Part shown: one piece after another, positions 1 through 9,233 of the stretch
Layout of the letters: every line of letters starts with the position of its first letter
Position numbering within the stretch: position 1 is the stretch's first letter
NCBI GenBank assembly: GCA_013286045.1
Contig: JABDGM010000004.1
Span: forward strand, 1-64,000
Reading direction: 5' to 3'
DNA length: 64,000 bases
From: Planctomycetota bacterium
GTDB taxonomy: Bacteria; Planctomycetota; Planctomycetia; Pirellulales; Lacipirellulaceae
Position numbers and translations under genes: made by a program
Notes under the pieces: generated by a model
What the model was told of the DNA's origin: nothing
What the model saw: only the letters and a program-made list of their open reading frames with translations
Database searches by the model: none

Positions 1-229
1 CACGCGAATTGGGTCGCATGCGCACACTACGAACCCGGTTCCAAATACCTTCGTTTGACGGTATTGGTCGCCGTAAGGCCCATCGCCGAGAAATCTTCGG
101 ACGGCAACGTTTCAAAACTCATGCCGGAAATCAAAGTGCCATCAAACGTAGTTTCTGACACACGTGCTGAGGGGCTGAGTTGCATTCCGAGGCGTGCCTG
201 GAGGCCGCTAACACTCAGCGCCTAAGCGC
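1..229. other. Left-edge stretch without an assignable gene
   Basis: No complete gene is visible here. On the minus strand there is an open frame running roughly from 205 down to a stop near 31 (it ends in residues like YLEPGS). It has no clear start and I recognise no motif. It could be the decayed tail of another gene next to the broken SCP2-like gene, or chance. Confidence 0.3.
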
Positions 230-600
230 CTAAGGTGGGCGTGACATTTGCCGCGAGTGAAGCGCGAAATGTCCATGACCCTTGAGGCGAATCTGCCGCC
301 CCAGGAGCGCTCACACAATCCATTTCTCATATGCCAAGAACCCAAGCCACGATGCGGTATCGGCTTCGACGAGCAGATCGCCCTTACCCACGTGTCCGGT
401 GCGCACCGACAGCGATTTGTTTTGAATGACAATCGTGGCTTGCCGTCTTTCGGCCCCCCCGGGAACGTGAAGTGGTAAGTGGCGTTGAGCACATGGGATT
501 TGTTCGGCTGAAATACTCGTGGTAAGCCCTGTAGAAATCCCTCAATCGTCCGCGGCCTCAATCGCCACGACGGTCGTTGCGGTTGTCCTATCACGACGTC
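230..600 (-). pseudogene. Broken SCP2-like sterol-binding domain
   Basis: The minus strand encodes a recognisable SCP2 (sterol carrier)-like domain only when two frames are joined. The first part carries LPRVFQPN and ATYHFTF. It then shifts at a run of seven G (seven C on the plus strand, about 455-463) into ATIVIQNKSLSVRTGHVGKG and ADTASWLGFLAYEKWIV. A TGA follows, after which the same frame continues as ALLGRQIRLKG, which is how such domains normally end. One frameshift plus one in-frame stop, and no N-terminal start (the reading runs up against the LacI gene), indicate a decayed gene. A sequencing error in the homopolymer could explain the frameshift but not the stop. Family assignment is from remembered motif patterns. 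Confidence 0.6.
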
Positions 601-632
601 GTTAACTCGCTTGGGATACGGCTGTAGGCAGA

Positions 633-1664
633 CTACAAATGCGGCGGCGGCCCGATTGACTGACGTATCTCAAGCTGGACCGGGACTCGGTGAAGCAATT
701 GTTTTGGTCTGCGATTTGTGCGGATTTGCTCAATGAGTAGCTCAGACGCCGTGCGACCGATTGTGAGAATATCCTGTCGAACCACGCTCAATGGTGGGGC
801 GACGTACTCGGCAAAAGGGGCGTCGTCGAACATCACAAGCGAGAGGTCGGTTGGCGTTCGTAAGTTTCGATCGTTTAGTGCGCGTAGAGCTCCCAGTGCA
901 TTTTGATTGCTTAACGCCAGCAACGCGGTCAGTTCCGGATGTGTTTTCAGAAGTTCACACGCCGCGTGAAAACCAGACTCTTCACTGAAATCGCTCCCAC
1001 GAATGAGGGACTTGTTGAACTTGATGTCGTTGGCTGTTAGAGCGCGCTTATAGCCGAGAATTCGCTCATTATTGGAAGAAGTGCCAGGGCGCCCCTGAAG
1101 ACATCCTATTTGCCGATGTCCCTTTGCAATCAGGGCACTTGTGGCGGCATGGGAGCCGATCGCATTTTCGGCGGCGACTGTCGGAAGAGCGATGTCTGGA
1201 AACCAACGATCGACAACTACTACGGGCGTGCCGCTGCGTTCTAGTTCTCGCCAGTAGGGCGTTACCTGGCCAACGGGGCAGACGATCAATCCCTCCACTC
1301 GCCTCGACTTGAGTTGCGAAAGCGTTTCCTCTTCCAGGTCTTCAGAACCGTGACTGTCGGTCAATATCGTGGACAGGCCGTAACGCTTCGTATGAATTAC
1401 CACCTCACGCGCAACGGCGGCGAAAAATGGATTGGACGCGTCGGGTACCAAGAGCCCGATCGCTCCACTTCGTTGTGCTCGGAGCGATTGCGCAACGTGG
1501 CTAGCTTGGAATCCCAGTTTTTTCGCCGCTTGAAGAATCGCTTGCTCGGTTTTTTCGCTTATTCGGCACTCGCGCGCCTTTCCAGCTAATGCCCGCGAAG
1601 CGGTCGACACGGATACTTCCGCCAGAGTCGCGACTTGCTCGAGCGTTGTATGTGAGGTTGCCAT
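633..1664 (-). CDS. LacI-family transcriptional regulator
   Basis: This is a 343-residue protein of normal LacI/GalR length. The N-terminal helix-turn-helix is at about residues 7-28 (TLEQVATLAEVSVSTASRAL), followed by a hinge region and then a periplasmic-binding-like effector domain. The effector domain opens with GLLVPDASNPFFA, the typical start of the sugar-binding half. Proteins of this class bind a palindromic operator as dimers and release it or grip it when a sugar ligand binds. The target is unknown: the nearest genes are the SCP2-like pseudogene downstream and, across 550 bases, a divergently transcribed sigma factor. ATG start; the HTH begins immediately after it, which supports this start. 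Confidence 0.93.
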   Translation of the reverse strand: MATSHTTLEQVATLAEVSVSTASRALAGKARECRISEKTEQAILQAAKKLGFQASHVAQSLRAQRSGAIGLLVPDASNPFFAAVAREVVIHTKRYGLSTILTDSHGSEDLEEETLSQLKSRRVEGLIVCPVGQVTPYWRELERSGTPVVVVDRWFPDIALPTVAAENAIGSHAATSALIAKGHRQIGCLQGRPGTSSNNERILGYKRALTANDIKFNKSLIRGSDFSEESGFHAACELLKTHPELTALLALSNQNALGALRALNDRNLRTPTDLSLVMFDDAPFAEYVAPPLSVVRQDILTIGRTASELLIEQIRTNRRPKQLLHRVPVQLEIRQSIGPPPHL

Positions 1665-2213
1665 CTCTCGTGTTGTTCTGCTTCAGCGGTAATCGATGGA
1701 CAAACTGAACTGCGTCCGGGGGAGCGGTGCTACCAACTGGGTTTCCATCGGGCGGCCAGAAACTCAAACTGACGTTTTTCAGCCGCTGAGTCTCGCAGCG
1801 CTATGCACTAATGCCGTCCGTTGCTACAAAGTCGCATGGCGGCGAAAATCCACTCGGAGATTTTTCTGGAATTGCGATAAGGTCCGAAATAATTCGACAG
1901 TCGCCAGGAAAAGATTTGAGGAATTGTGACGAACGATTGCCGGCCGCTGGGCGTGGCATCTCAACGACGCGAAATGAGGCAGAGACGCTGAGAGGCAGCC
2001 ACCAGCGAATTGCGGTCGGTTCGGAACCTTAGGGAGTCAAAAGACTTGCGGCGTTTTGCGAGAGAGGTTCAAAAAATCTTGGGCGCTACCTTGCGGGATT
2101 ATCGCTGCTCGAACGACTACATTAGCAGTATTGAGCGAGTAGCAATTCGTTATCACGCAACACTTTCAATCATCTTGCAACACGCGACATACTTTTCCTC
2201 GTGGAGTTAACGA
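1665..2213. other. Intergenic region between divergent LacI and sigma genes
   Basis: About 550 bases separate the divergent LacI gene and the sigma-factor gene. The three ORF-track entries here (1696-1929, 1811-2032, 2010-2210) look like chance reading frames with no motif. The region must carry the promoters for both directions, but I cannot identify -35/-10 elements with confidence. A possible ribosome-binding GTGGAG lies just before the TTG start at 2214. Confidence 0.5.
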
Positions 2214-2816
2214 TTGACGGACGCTGAACTGCTGCAAGCCGCTCGCAGTGGGGATGCCGAGGCTTGGCGGAGTTTATATCAACGCTATTTGCCCGCCGTA
2301 TGGCGCCAAGCGTACGCGCGCATATCGGACATCCACGCGGCGGAGGACGTCTCGTCGGAAGTTATGCTCGCATTACTGCGCAACATCCGCGAATTTAAGA
2401 TTGATTCGCCAAATATCGGCGGTTGGTTGCGGTCGGTTGTCGAATTCAAGGCGGCCGATCACTTTCGCAAATTGGTTCGAAATCGCGACCACTTGCAAGA
2501 ATTTGCGAGGCAGCCGAACGATCGCGAAGTTGCGATGCCTAGCGCCCCATTGGAAACGGGCGAAACGCGCAGCCTTGTGCTCCAGGCGTTAGATCAGTTG
2601 CCGCCGCGGCAGCGTGAAGTTTTGGAATGCAAATACTTGGAGGCACTGAGCGTTCGCGACATTGCCTCGCGCGTGGGTGAAACCGAGAAAGCGGTGGAAT
2701 CGCTCTTGTATCGTGCACGTTTGGAATTTCGTCGGCTTTACGAACCGTTGACGGCTTCCGGGCCTTCAGGTGTTTCGCCGCCTGTAGCAAAAGTCGACGA
2801 TGAATCTGCTTCTTAA
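2214..2816 (+). CDS. ECF-type RNA polymerase sigma factor
   Basis: This is a 200-residue sigma-70 family protein with two visible domains. Region 2 spans about residues 15-70 (DAEAWRSLYQRYLPAVWRQA, then AEDVSSEVMLALL). Region 4 spans about 128-180 (LPPRQREVLECKYLEALSVR and the HTH-like IASRVGETEKAVESLLYRAR). There is no region 1 or 3, which defines an extracytoplasmic-function type. Translation starts at TTG 2214 preceded by GTGGAG. The stop is only 13 bases before the next gene, which has a short cytosolic part and one membrane helix like an anti-sigma factor. The pair is therefore probably a regulator and its membrane partner (inference). Confidence 0.93.
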   Translation: MTDAELLQAARSGDAEAWRSLYQRYLPAVWRQAYARISDIHAAEDVSSEVMLALLRNIREFKIDSPNIGGWLRSVVEFKAADHFRKLVRNRDHLQEFARQPNDREVAMPSAPLETGETRSLVLQALDQLPPRQREVLECKYLEALSVRDIASRVGETEKAVESLLYRARLEFRRLYEPLTASGPSGVSPPVAKVDDESAS

Positions 2817-2829
2817 TTGATTCGCCATC

Positions 2830-4965
2830 ATGGCAGAACAACCTGTCCAACCCGACGCTGTAGACGATGATCAGCTTACGCGGCTGCTCGCGTCTGCCTA
2901 CGGCGCGCCGGCCATACGCCATGAGTACAGGCAGGACTTGGCAGGGCGGTTGGACCATGAGTTCGCGGCAAGTTTTCCGATCGTCGACCGTAAAGGTACG
3001 CCGAAATCGGTTCTGAGCGGCGCGAGCGAAGGCGTAGCGGATAGTGCCGCGGTAGAGGCGCCGCAGGTATTAAAGCTCAAACCGCGGCGTAGGAGGTTGG
3101 CAATCGCGGTGGCCGCTTCGATTTTGCTTGCAGTGGCGGCGGTGACAGATCCGCCAGCGTTCGCGGCGGCGCTGCACGTGCTGGTGACGACGTTCAAAGA
3201 AGTTGTCAACGCAGTTCGCGGCAATGATTCTGCTACAGGGGACGTGAATTCAGGCTCGGCGAGTGCTGGCCGAAACTTCGACAACATTGGAAAGAGTGAG
3301 CCCGTCGATCCGGCCGCGGCGCCCGAGCCAAGTTCGACGGAAACTGTGGTGGCATCTGCTCCGAAAGCTGAGACGGCGAATAAGGAAGACAAGTCGCCCG
3401 CGAGAATTAAGGCGGCGCACGAAATACTCAACCAACCTGAATGGAATGCGTTCGACAAGCCACTGGCGGAGGCGGAGTTGTCGCAGCGACTTGACGATGA
3501 ACTTAGCAAGATCTGGGCAGCGAATGGCATTCAGCCGGTCGAAAAAGCGACAGATGCCGAGTTTATGCGACGCCTCTACCTCGACCTGACCGGGCGAATT
3601 CCTAGTGTTAGTGAAGCTGAGGATTTTTTAGAGGACCCCGCGCCAAACCGACGCGAGCGACTGGTCGATCGGTTGCTCGTGCACCGGGATCACGCCACTC
3701 ATCTCGCCGGCGTGTGGCGTACCATCCTGTTGCCCGATGGTGTTGACCTGAGCCGACTCGGCGGCACCGCGAAATTTGATCAGTGGCTGGCGGATCGGTT
3801 CGCCGCCAACGTACGTTACGATCAGATTGTGCGCGAATTGATCCTCGCTCAAGGAAGAGTTTCGGAGTCCGGGCCGTTGCTGTTCTATGCCGCGCTGAAG
3901 CTCAATCCGGAAGAATTGGCGGCGCGAACTTCCCGTGCTTTCCTGGGTGTCCGCATGGATTGCGCACAATGCCACGACCATCCGTTCGACCAACAGCTAT
4001 CGCAGCACGACTTCTGGGGATTTGCGGCGTTCTTCGCGCGCATATCGCGGCCGCAGGGCAAGATGGAAGCAACGTCGCCCGTACTCCAGGTGCGCGACAA
4101 CGACCGCGGCGAAGTGAAGATCCCGCAATCGGATGAGGTAGTACCGCCGCGATTGCCACAAGCGGCCGCCGACGCGCAAGATTCGATCGAAGGGCCCGGG
4201 CGGCGCCAGCAACTTGCTGAGTGGCTCACTTCCCCGCACAACGGTCAGTTTGCGAAGGCGATTGTGAATCGCGTATGGGCGAATTTGTTCGGCCGCGGGT
4301 TGGTCGAACCGGTCGATGATATGCGATCCGCTAACCAGCCCATCGCGCCCGCGGTTCTCGATATTCTGAGCCGCGATTTCGTAGCTAGCGGCTTCGACCT
4401 GCGTCGTTTACACCGAGCCATTGTTCTAACGAAAACGTATCAGCTTTCGAGCCGCTCGAAGGACAATGATCCGGCGCGAGGCATCCAATTCGCCCAAATG
4501 AATGTCAAAAGCTTTACCGCGGAGCAGCTTTACGACTGCATCGCCGTCGCGACCAGGCAATCCCAAGTTGCTGCGGGGCCAGCGGATGTACCGGGGCTTG
4601 AGCGGTTTGGCGATATGAGTCGCCAAGAGTTCATCTCCCAGTTTCGTGCTCCGGATGGGCAGCCGACCGATTATCACGCGGGAATTCCACAAGCGCTAAC
4701 CTTGATGCATGGAAGTTTGATTCACGATGCCACCGACTTGGCCTCCAGCGGGCTGCTAAAATCACTTGAAGCGCCATTCTTTACCGATTCGCAGCGTGTC
4801 GACACGTTGTTTCTTTCCACTTTGTCCCGGTACCCTGAGGCAAAGGAACGGGAAGTCATGCTAAAAGCTGTGTCGGCCGCAACAACAGATTTGGAACGGC
4901 AACAGGCTTTGGGCGATGTGCTGTGGGCGCTTTTAAATAGCGCAGAGTTTACATTCAATCACTAA
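2830..4965 (+). CDS. Membrane DUF1549/DUF1553 protein with CxxCH motif
   Basis: 711 residues. Residues 1-88 are hydrophilic and would be cytosolic. A membrane helix follows at about 89-118 (AIAVAASILLAVAAV), then a low-complexity linker to about 195. The DUF1549 (PF07583) region includes MRRLYLDLTGRIPS near 247, and DUF1553 (PF07587) occupies about 455-700. A haem-binding type motif, CAQCHDHP, sits at 378-385. These paired domains are characteristic of planctomycetes, often with cytochrome modules; their biochemical role is not established. Here the N-terminus resembles an anti-sigma arrangement, and the gene directly follows an ECF sigma gene, so it may couple an extracytoplasmic redox or polymer signal to the sigma factor (inference). 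The DUF1501 gene that follows is the usual partner of DUF1549/1553. Confidence 0.88.
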   Translation: MAEQPVQPDAVDDDQLTRLLASAYGAPAIRHEYRQDLAGRLDHEFAASFPIVDRKGTPKSVLSGASEGVADSAAVEAPQVLKLKPRRRRLAIAVAASILLAVAAVTDPPAFAAALHVLVTTFKEVVNAVRGNDSATGDVNSGSASAGRNFDNIGKSEPVDPAAAPEPSSTETVVASAPKAETANKEDKSPARIKAAHEILNQPEWNAFDKPLAEAELSQRLDDELSKIWAANGIQPVEKATDAEFMRRLYLDLTGRIPSVSEAEDFLEDPAPNRRERLVDRLLVHRDHATHLAGVWRTILLPDGVDLSRLGGTAKFDQWLADRFAANVRYDQIVRELILAQGRVSESGPLLFYAALKLNPEELAARTSRAFLGVRMDCAQCHDHPFDQQLSQHDFWGFAAFFARISRPQGKMEATSPVLQVRDNDRGEVKIPQSDEVVPPRLPQAAADAQDSIEGPGRRQQLAEWLTSPHNGQFAKAIVNRVWANLFGRGLVEPVDDMRSANQPIAPAVLDILSRDFVASGFDLRRLHRAIVLTKTYQLSSRSKDNDPARGIQFAQMNVKSFTAEQLYDCIAVATRQSQVAAGPADVPGLERFGDMSRQEFISQFRAPDGQPTDYHAGIPQALTLMHGSLIHDATDLASSGLLKSLEAPFFTDSQRVDTLFLSTLSRYPEAKEREVMLKAVSAATTDLERQQALGDVLWALLNSAEFTFNH

Positions 4966-5016
4966 CCGCGATGCGTTTGCTCAGTACGAATTGATTCTTT
5001 CTCTAAAAGGCACAGC

Positions 5017-6363
5017 ATGGTCAATTTGAATTTGATCGACAGGCGACGATGGCTGAAATCGCTTGGCGGCTGTGCCTGCGGCGTGAGCGTCAGCGGCTGG
5101 CTTCCGGCATTAGCAGAGCAGATAGCGAGCGATCCGCGACGACGGCGGCATTGTATCTTGTTGTGGATGGCCGGCGGGCCGAGCCAAATGGATACCTTTG
5201 ACATGAAGCCGGGCCACGAGAACGGCGGCGAATTCAAAGAGACTTCGACCAACGTTCCCGGCGTTCGATTCAGCGAGCATTTACCACAACTGGCCGAGCA
5301 CGCCGATAAGCTCGCAATTATTCGCAGCCTTAGCACGAAAGAAGGAGACCATGAGCGCGGTGCCTATCTAATGCGGACGGGCCAGCGGCCGATGAGCGCG
5401 ATCGATTATCCTTCAGTGGCGGCCGCACTTGGTAAAGAACTTGCGCTCGCTGACGACAGCCTGCCCCCGTACATCAGCGTCGCGCCGTATCGCGGGCCGG
5501 GTCGGGGTGGATTTGGTCCTGGCTTTCTCGGGCCGAAATTTGCGCCGCTGGTGGTGGACAGCTTTGGCATGTCAGCGCTTACAAGAGATATATCTTCCGG
5601 CAGCGCTTACGCCGAGCTAAAAGTCGATGCGATCAAACCGCCACAGGGTATTTCCGCAGATCAATCGGAGCGGCGGCTCGACTTATGGAAGTCCTTGGAA
5701 GATGAGTTTGTAGGCTCTCACCCGGCCGCCGCGCCGCAGTCGCACCGTACCGTGTATGACAACGCCCTGCGAATGATTCATAGCGAATCGGCTACGGCGT
5801 TCGACTTGTCCCAGGAGCCTGCCAAGGTTCGTGACGCCTACGGCAAAGGTGTCTTTGGTCAAGGGTGCTTGCTCGCGCGCCGTCTAGTCGAGCGCGGCGT
5901 GCCGTTTGTCGAGGTCTCGCTTAGTTCTTCTATCGCAGGCGGAGCTGGTTGGGATACCCACAGCAATAACTTCGACGTAGTGAAGGCACTATCGGCCGAA
6001 TTGGATTCCGGCTGGGCAACGCTCATGGCAGATTTATCGGAACGTGGCCTTCTTGAGCAGACGACGATCGTTTGGATGGGTGAGTTCGGGCGCACACCGC
6101 GCATTAACGCGCAAGCAGGTCGCGACCATTTTCCGCGAGCTTGGTCTTGCGTACTGGCGGGCGGTGGCATCGCCGGAGGCCAGGCTTATGGACGAACGAG
6201 TGCGGACGGAACGACGGTGGAAGAAAATCAAGTCAACGTGACAGACGTTTTGGCAACGCTTTGCGCGGCGCTCGGAGTCGCGCCGAGTACGGAGAATGAT
6301 TCCAATACGGGGCGACCCATCAAGATCGTCGATGGTTCGCCCATCAAGCAATTGTTGGCGTAA
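5017..6363 (+). CDS. DUF1501 family secreted protein
   Basis: 448 residues. The N-terminus has a twin-arginine-type signal (DRRRWLKSLGG followed by a hydrophobic stretch to about residue 33), so the protein is probably exported folded by Tat. The body matches the DUF1501 family, related to sulfatase/alkaline-phosphatase folds. Visible motifs are LLWMAGGPSQMDTFD after the signal, WDTHSNN near 315 and IVWMGEFGRTPRIN near 350, positions where this superfamily carries metal-binding residues. It follows the DUF1549/DUF1553 gene, its usual genomic partner in planctomycetes, about 50 bases downstream. The substrate of these pairs is unknown. ATG 5017 is the sensible start because the signal peptide begins there. 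Confidence 0.9.
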   Translation: MVNLNLIDRRRWLKSLGGCACGVSVSGWLPALAEQIASDPRRRRHCILLWMAGGPSQMDTFDMKPGHENGGEFKETSTNVPGVRFSEHLPQLAEHADKLAIIRSLSTKEGDHERGAYLMRTGQRPMSAIDYPSVAAALGKELALADDSLPPYISVAPYRGPGRGGFGPGFLGPKFAPLVVDSFGMSALTRDISSGSAYAELKVDAIKPPQGISADQSERRLDLWKSLEDEFVGSHPAAAPQSHRTVYDNALRMIHSESATAFDLSQEPAKVRDAYGKGVFGQGCLLARRLVERGVPFVEVSLSSSIAGGAGWDTHSNNFDVVKALSAELDSGWATLMADLSERGLLEQTTIVWMGEFGRTPRINAQAGRDHFPRAWSCVLAGGGIAGGQAYGRTSADGTTVEENQVNVTDVLATLCAALGVAPSTENDSNTGRPIKIVDGSPIKQLLA

Positions 6364-6402
6364 CGGTAGATTGATACGAGAGAATTGGCGGCGGCAACCA
6401 CG

Positions 6403-8133
6403 ATGTTGGTGCGAACAAGAATCATTGGCCTTGCGATTGCACTTTGCAGTCGACAGCTTGTGGACGCCGCGCCGCCGGCCCGGCCGGACCCAGCCAGTTC
6501 GTCGCCGATTGCGACTTGCAAAGTACAGATGATTGCGGTGCCGCGACCTCGGAATGTCGAACCCGGCATTCCGGTTATGATGGAGGACGATCCCTCGACC
6601 GCTAATCCGCTGACAAATTATGAGCGTACTCCACTAGGCGATTGGCGGATTCCCGCCCCGGCGGATCGCAAAAATCCTTGGGTTCGATTGCTTTTGTTAG
6701 CGCCCAAACGCCCAGTTGTGATCGATGTCGCGGTGCGCATTGATGACAAGTCGTTTCGTGAAGCACGCAACGATTGGATCGACCGTGTGATCGCCGACTC
6801 AAAATCGGCGTCAAACGATTCCGAGCCCCCTAAGCATGGTCTAGAGATCACCGACACGGCAATCTCTAAAACGCCTTCCGCATCAACTGAAACGGCAGCG
6901 AAGGACATCAAAAAGACCAAAGGCGACGAAAAGCCGAAACCTGAAAAGTCGCCGGGCGTCGCCGCGGTTGCTCGCAGCGCGCCGACAATGCGCGAACGAT
7001 TGCATGACTATCTTGCCACGACGGGCGGCGGGGCGAGTCGCGACGAAGTAAGTTGGTTAGTTGCCGAGAGTGACTCTGGACCGCCAATTGTCATGCTCGA
7101 TCCAAGCTTGTCGTGGCAACGCGCGGGAGAGGAGCCGTTATGGGCGCTTTTGGATCAAAACGGAGATGGCGTGTTATCGGCGAGCGAAATCGAAGAGCGC
7201 GAGTTGATGTTTCGCCGTGCCGACACGGATTCCAACGACGTTGTGGAGATTAGCGAGATCCGCCGCATTGCCAAGCGTCCCGTCAATTTATTGCCGACGA
7301 CTGGTCATTCACTCGTGGTGCTGTTGGATGCAAACACCGACTGGGATTCGCTTGCGAGAAGTGTCGCTCACATATATCAGAGCAGCAACGTCAAGTCGGA
7401 TTCTACGGCACAGAAGTTGACACTTTGTGAGCGTATGGCGCGCGGCGATACTTCACTCGATGGGGAGCAGCTGCGTGGGCTATGTAACGCGGCAGCCGAC
7501 TTAACGTTGCGCGCGGCGTTTTGCACCACCGATTCGAGCGACAAATCAGGCGTCGCGGTGCTTGCTGGTAGACCCGAATTGGTGAAAAGTGGCGGCTTGA
7601 TCGCTGCCAAGCCCGATGTCCTGTCCTTCGATCTGGATGGTGACGTGCTAGAAGTTTCGGCGGGACAGGTATCGGGGGGCGGAAGTGCTCAACCGAGCGA
7701 CGGGCAGCTGGGGATTGGCGCAGTGATCGACGGCTATCCGCTGTTGCGTATGCTTGACTCGGATCAGGATCAACGCTTGACGCTTCGCGAACGCGAAGCG
7801 CTCGGCGGATTGCTCCAATCGCTCGATCGCAATGGCGATGGCCAGGTGACGGCCGTCGAAGTGCCAATTCCGATACGCCTGGGGTTTACCTTGGGACCGC
7901 ACGTGCACGAGCTCTTGCGGTCGCCGGTCGGCGCGGCGCGCACTCTCTCGCCGCACGAGTCGCACGGTGCGCCCAATTGGTTCATCAGCATGGACAAGAA
8001 CCACGATGGCGATATTTCCCGCGCGGAGTTCTTGGGCACGAACGAACAATTCAAACAACTGGACTTAGATGGCGACGGATTGATTAGCGTCGATGAGGCA
8101 CAGAAAGCGCTACCGACAAAATCAACTCGTTGA
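6403..8133 (+). CDS. Secreted EF-hand repeat protein
   Basis: About 576 residues from ATG 6403; the track begins at TTG 6385. I prefer the ATG because a plausible signal peptide (RTRIIGLAIALC) then starts at residue 3. Several calcium-binding EF-hand loops of the DxNxDG type are visible: LLDQNGDGVLSASEI and RADTDSNDVVEISEI in the middle, LDSDQDQRLTLRE and LDRNGDGQVTAVEV later, and MDKNHDGDISRAEF and LDLDGDGLISVDEA at the end. They occur as paired hands. The gene lies between DUF1501 and MoxR genes in the same direction. Role: probably a calcium-stabilised extracytoplasmic protein; no enzymatic motif seen. Confidence 0.82.
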   Translation: MLVRTRIIGLAIALCSRQLVDAAPPARPDPASSSPIATCKVQMIAVPRPRNVEPGIPVMMEDDPSTANPLTNYERTPLGDWRIPAPADRKNPWVRLLLLAPKRPVVIDVAVRIDDKSFREARNDWIDRVIADSKSASNDSEPPKHGLEITDTAISKTPSASTETAAKDIKKTKGDEKPKPEKSPGVAAVARSAPTMRERLHDYLATTGGGASRDEVSWLVAESDSGPPIVMLDPSLSWQRAGEEPLWALLDQNGDGVLSASEIEERELMFRRADTDSNDVVEISEIRRIAKRPVNLLPTTGHSLVVLLDANTDWDSLARSVAHIYQSSNVKSDSTAQKLTLCERMARGDTSLDGEQLRGLCNAAADLTLRAAFCTTDSSDKSGVAVLAGRPELVKSGGLIAAKPDVLSFDLDGDVLEVSAGQVSGGGSAQPSDGQLGIGAVIDGYPLLRMLDSDQDQRLTLREREALGGLLQSLDRNGDGQVTAVEVPIPIRLGFTLGPHVHELLRSPVGAARTLSPHESHGAPNWFISMDKNHDGDISRAEFLGTNEQFKQLDLDGDGLISVDEAQKALPTKSTR

Positions 8134-8164
8134 AGTATTGAGTTTCCTGCAATTAGGGGCAAGC

Positions 8165-9202
8165 ATGTCCACGGCAAAAGAGAAGATGTTGACCAATCAT
8201 TCCAGCAGCGAAGAAGTAGCCCTCATCGTTGCCGACGTGCACGAAACCTATCGAAAGATTTGCGATGAGTTGTCGGGCACAATCGTGGGCATGAACGATG
8301 TCGTCGAACAATTGATGATTAGCATTGTGTGCCGCGGTCATTGCATCTTGCAGGGCATGCCCGGCTTGGCGAAGACGCTGCTAATTTCGCAGTTGGCGGC
8401 GTTAATGGATCTGTCGTTCCATCGGATTCAGTTCACGCCCGATTTGATGCCGGCAGACATTACGGGTGGCGAAGTTCTCGAAGAAGATCGCACGACTGGC
8501 AAGCGAGTGTTTCGCTTTTTGAAGGGGCCGCTGTTTGCCAATCTTATTTTGGCAGATGAAATTAACCGCACCCCGCCGAAAACACAAAGCGCGCTGCTCG
8601 AAGCAATGGAAGAGCGCCAACTATCGGTCGCTGGCCAGACCTATCCGTTGCCAGAACCTTTCTTCGTTCTTGCGACGCAGAACCCGATCGAAGTGGAAGG
8701 CACCTATCCGCTTCCCGAAGCGCAGCTCGATCGCTTCCTAATGAAGATAAAGGTCACTTACCCATCGCGGGCCGACGAATGGGAAATCTGCCGCCGTCAA
8801 ACGACGGACTATAACTATGCGCTCGAGCATGTTATCGACGTCGAGACGTTGCTGCGGATGCAATCGATCGTCCCCAAAGTGATCGTCGCCGACCAGGTTT
8901 ATGAGGCGGCCATCGACTTGGCGCGGATGACACGGCCGGAAGAAGGAAAGCTGCCCAACGAAATGCGCGACAAAGTGCAATACGGCGCAGGTCCGCGAGC
9001 GAGTATTGCTCTGCTGATGGCGGCAAAGGCGCGGGCACTGTTGCACATGCGGTGCCATGCGACGACTGAAGACGTTTTCGCCGTCGCACCCCCGGTATTG
9101 CGTCACCGCATCATTCCGACATTCAACGCGGAAGCGACAGGACTCGACACCGATGCGATCGTAAAAACGCTCGTCGAACGACATCGCGCGAGTATGAAAT
9201 AG
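8165..9202 (+). CDS. MoxR-family AAA+ ATPase
   Basis: 345 residues from ATG 8165, preceded by a purine-rich GGGG; the track's 8093 start would overlap the previous gene and lacks support. Walker A is GMPGLAKT at about residues 64-71, Walker B is LILADEIN at about 127-134, and the sensor region reads FVLATQNPIEVEGTYPLPEA. The C-terminal lid has RPEEGKLPN and the GAGPRAS box typical of MoxR. MoxR ATPases act as chaperone-like machines for maturation of metal or multisubunit enzymes, working with VWA-domain partners. DUF58 and two VWA proteins follow directly, as expected. Confidence 0.95.
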   Translation: MSTAKEKMLTNHSSSEEVALIVADVHETYRKICDELSGTIVGMNDVVEQLMISIVCRGHCILQGMPGLAKTLLISQLAALMDLSFHRIQFTPDLMPADITGGEVLEEDRTTGKRVFRFLKGPLFANLILADEINRTPPKTQSALLEAMEERQLSVAGQTYPLPEPFFVLATQNPIEVEGTYPLPEAQLDRFLMKIKVTYPSRADEWEICRRQTTDYNYALEHVIDVETLLRMQSIVPKVIVADQVYEAAIDLARMTRPEEGKLPNEMRDKVQYGAGPRASIALLMAAKARALLHMRCHATTEDVFAVAPPVLRHRIIPTFNAEATGLDTDAIVKTLVERHRASMK

Positions 9203-9233
9203 TTGAAAATGCCTGAGTTTTGGAATTCGTACT

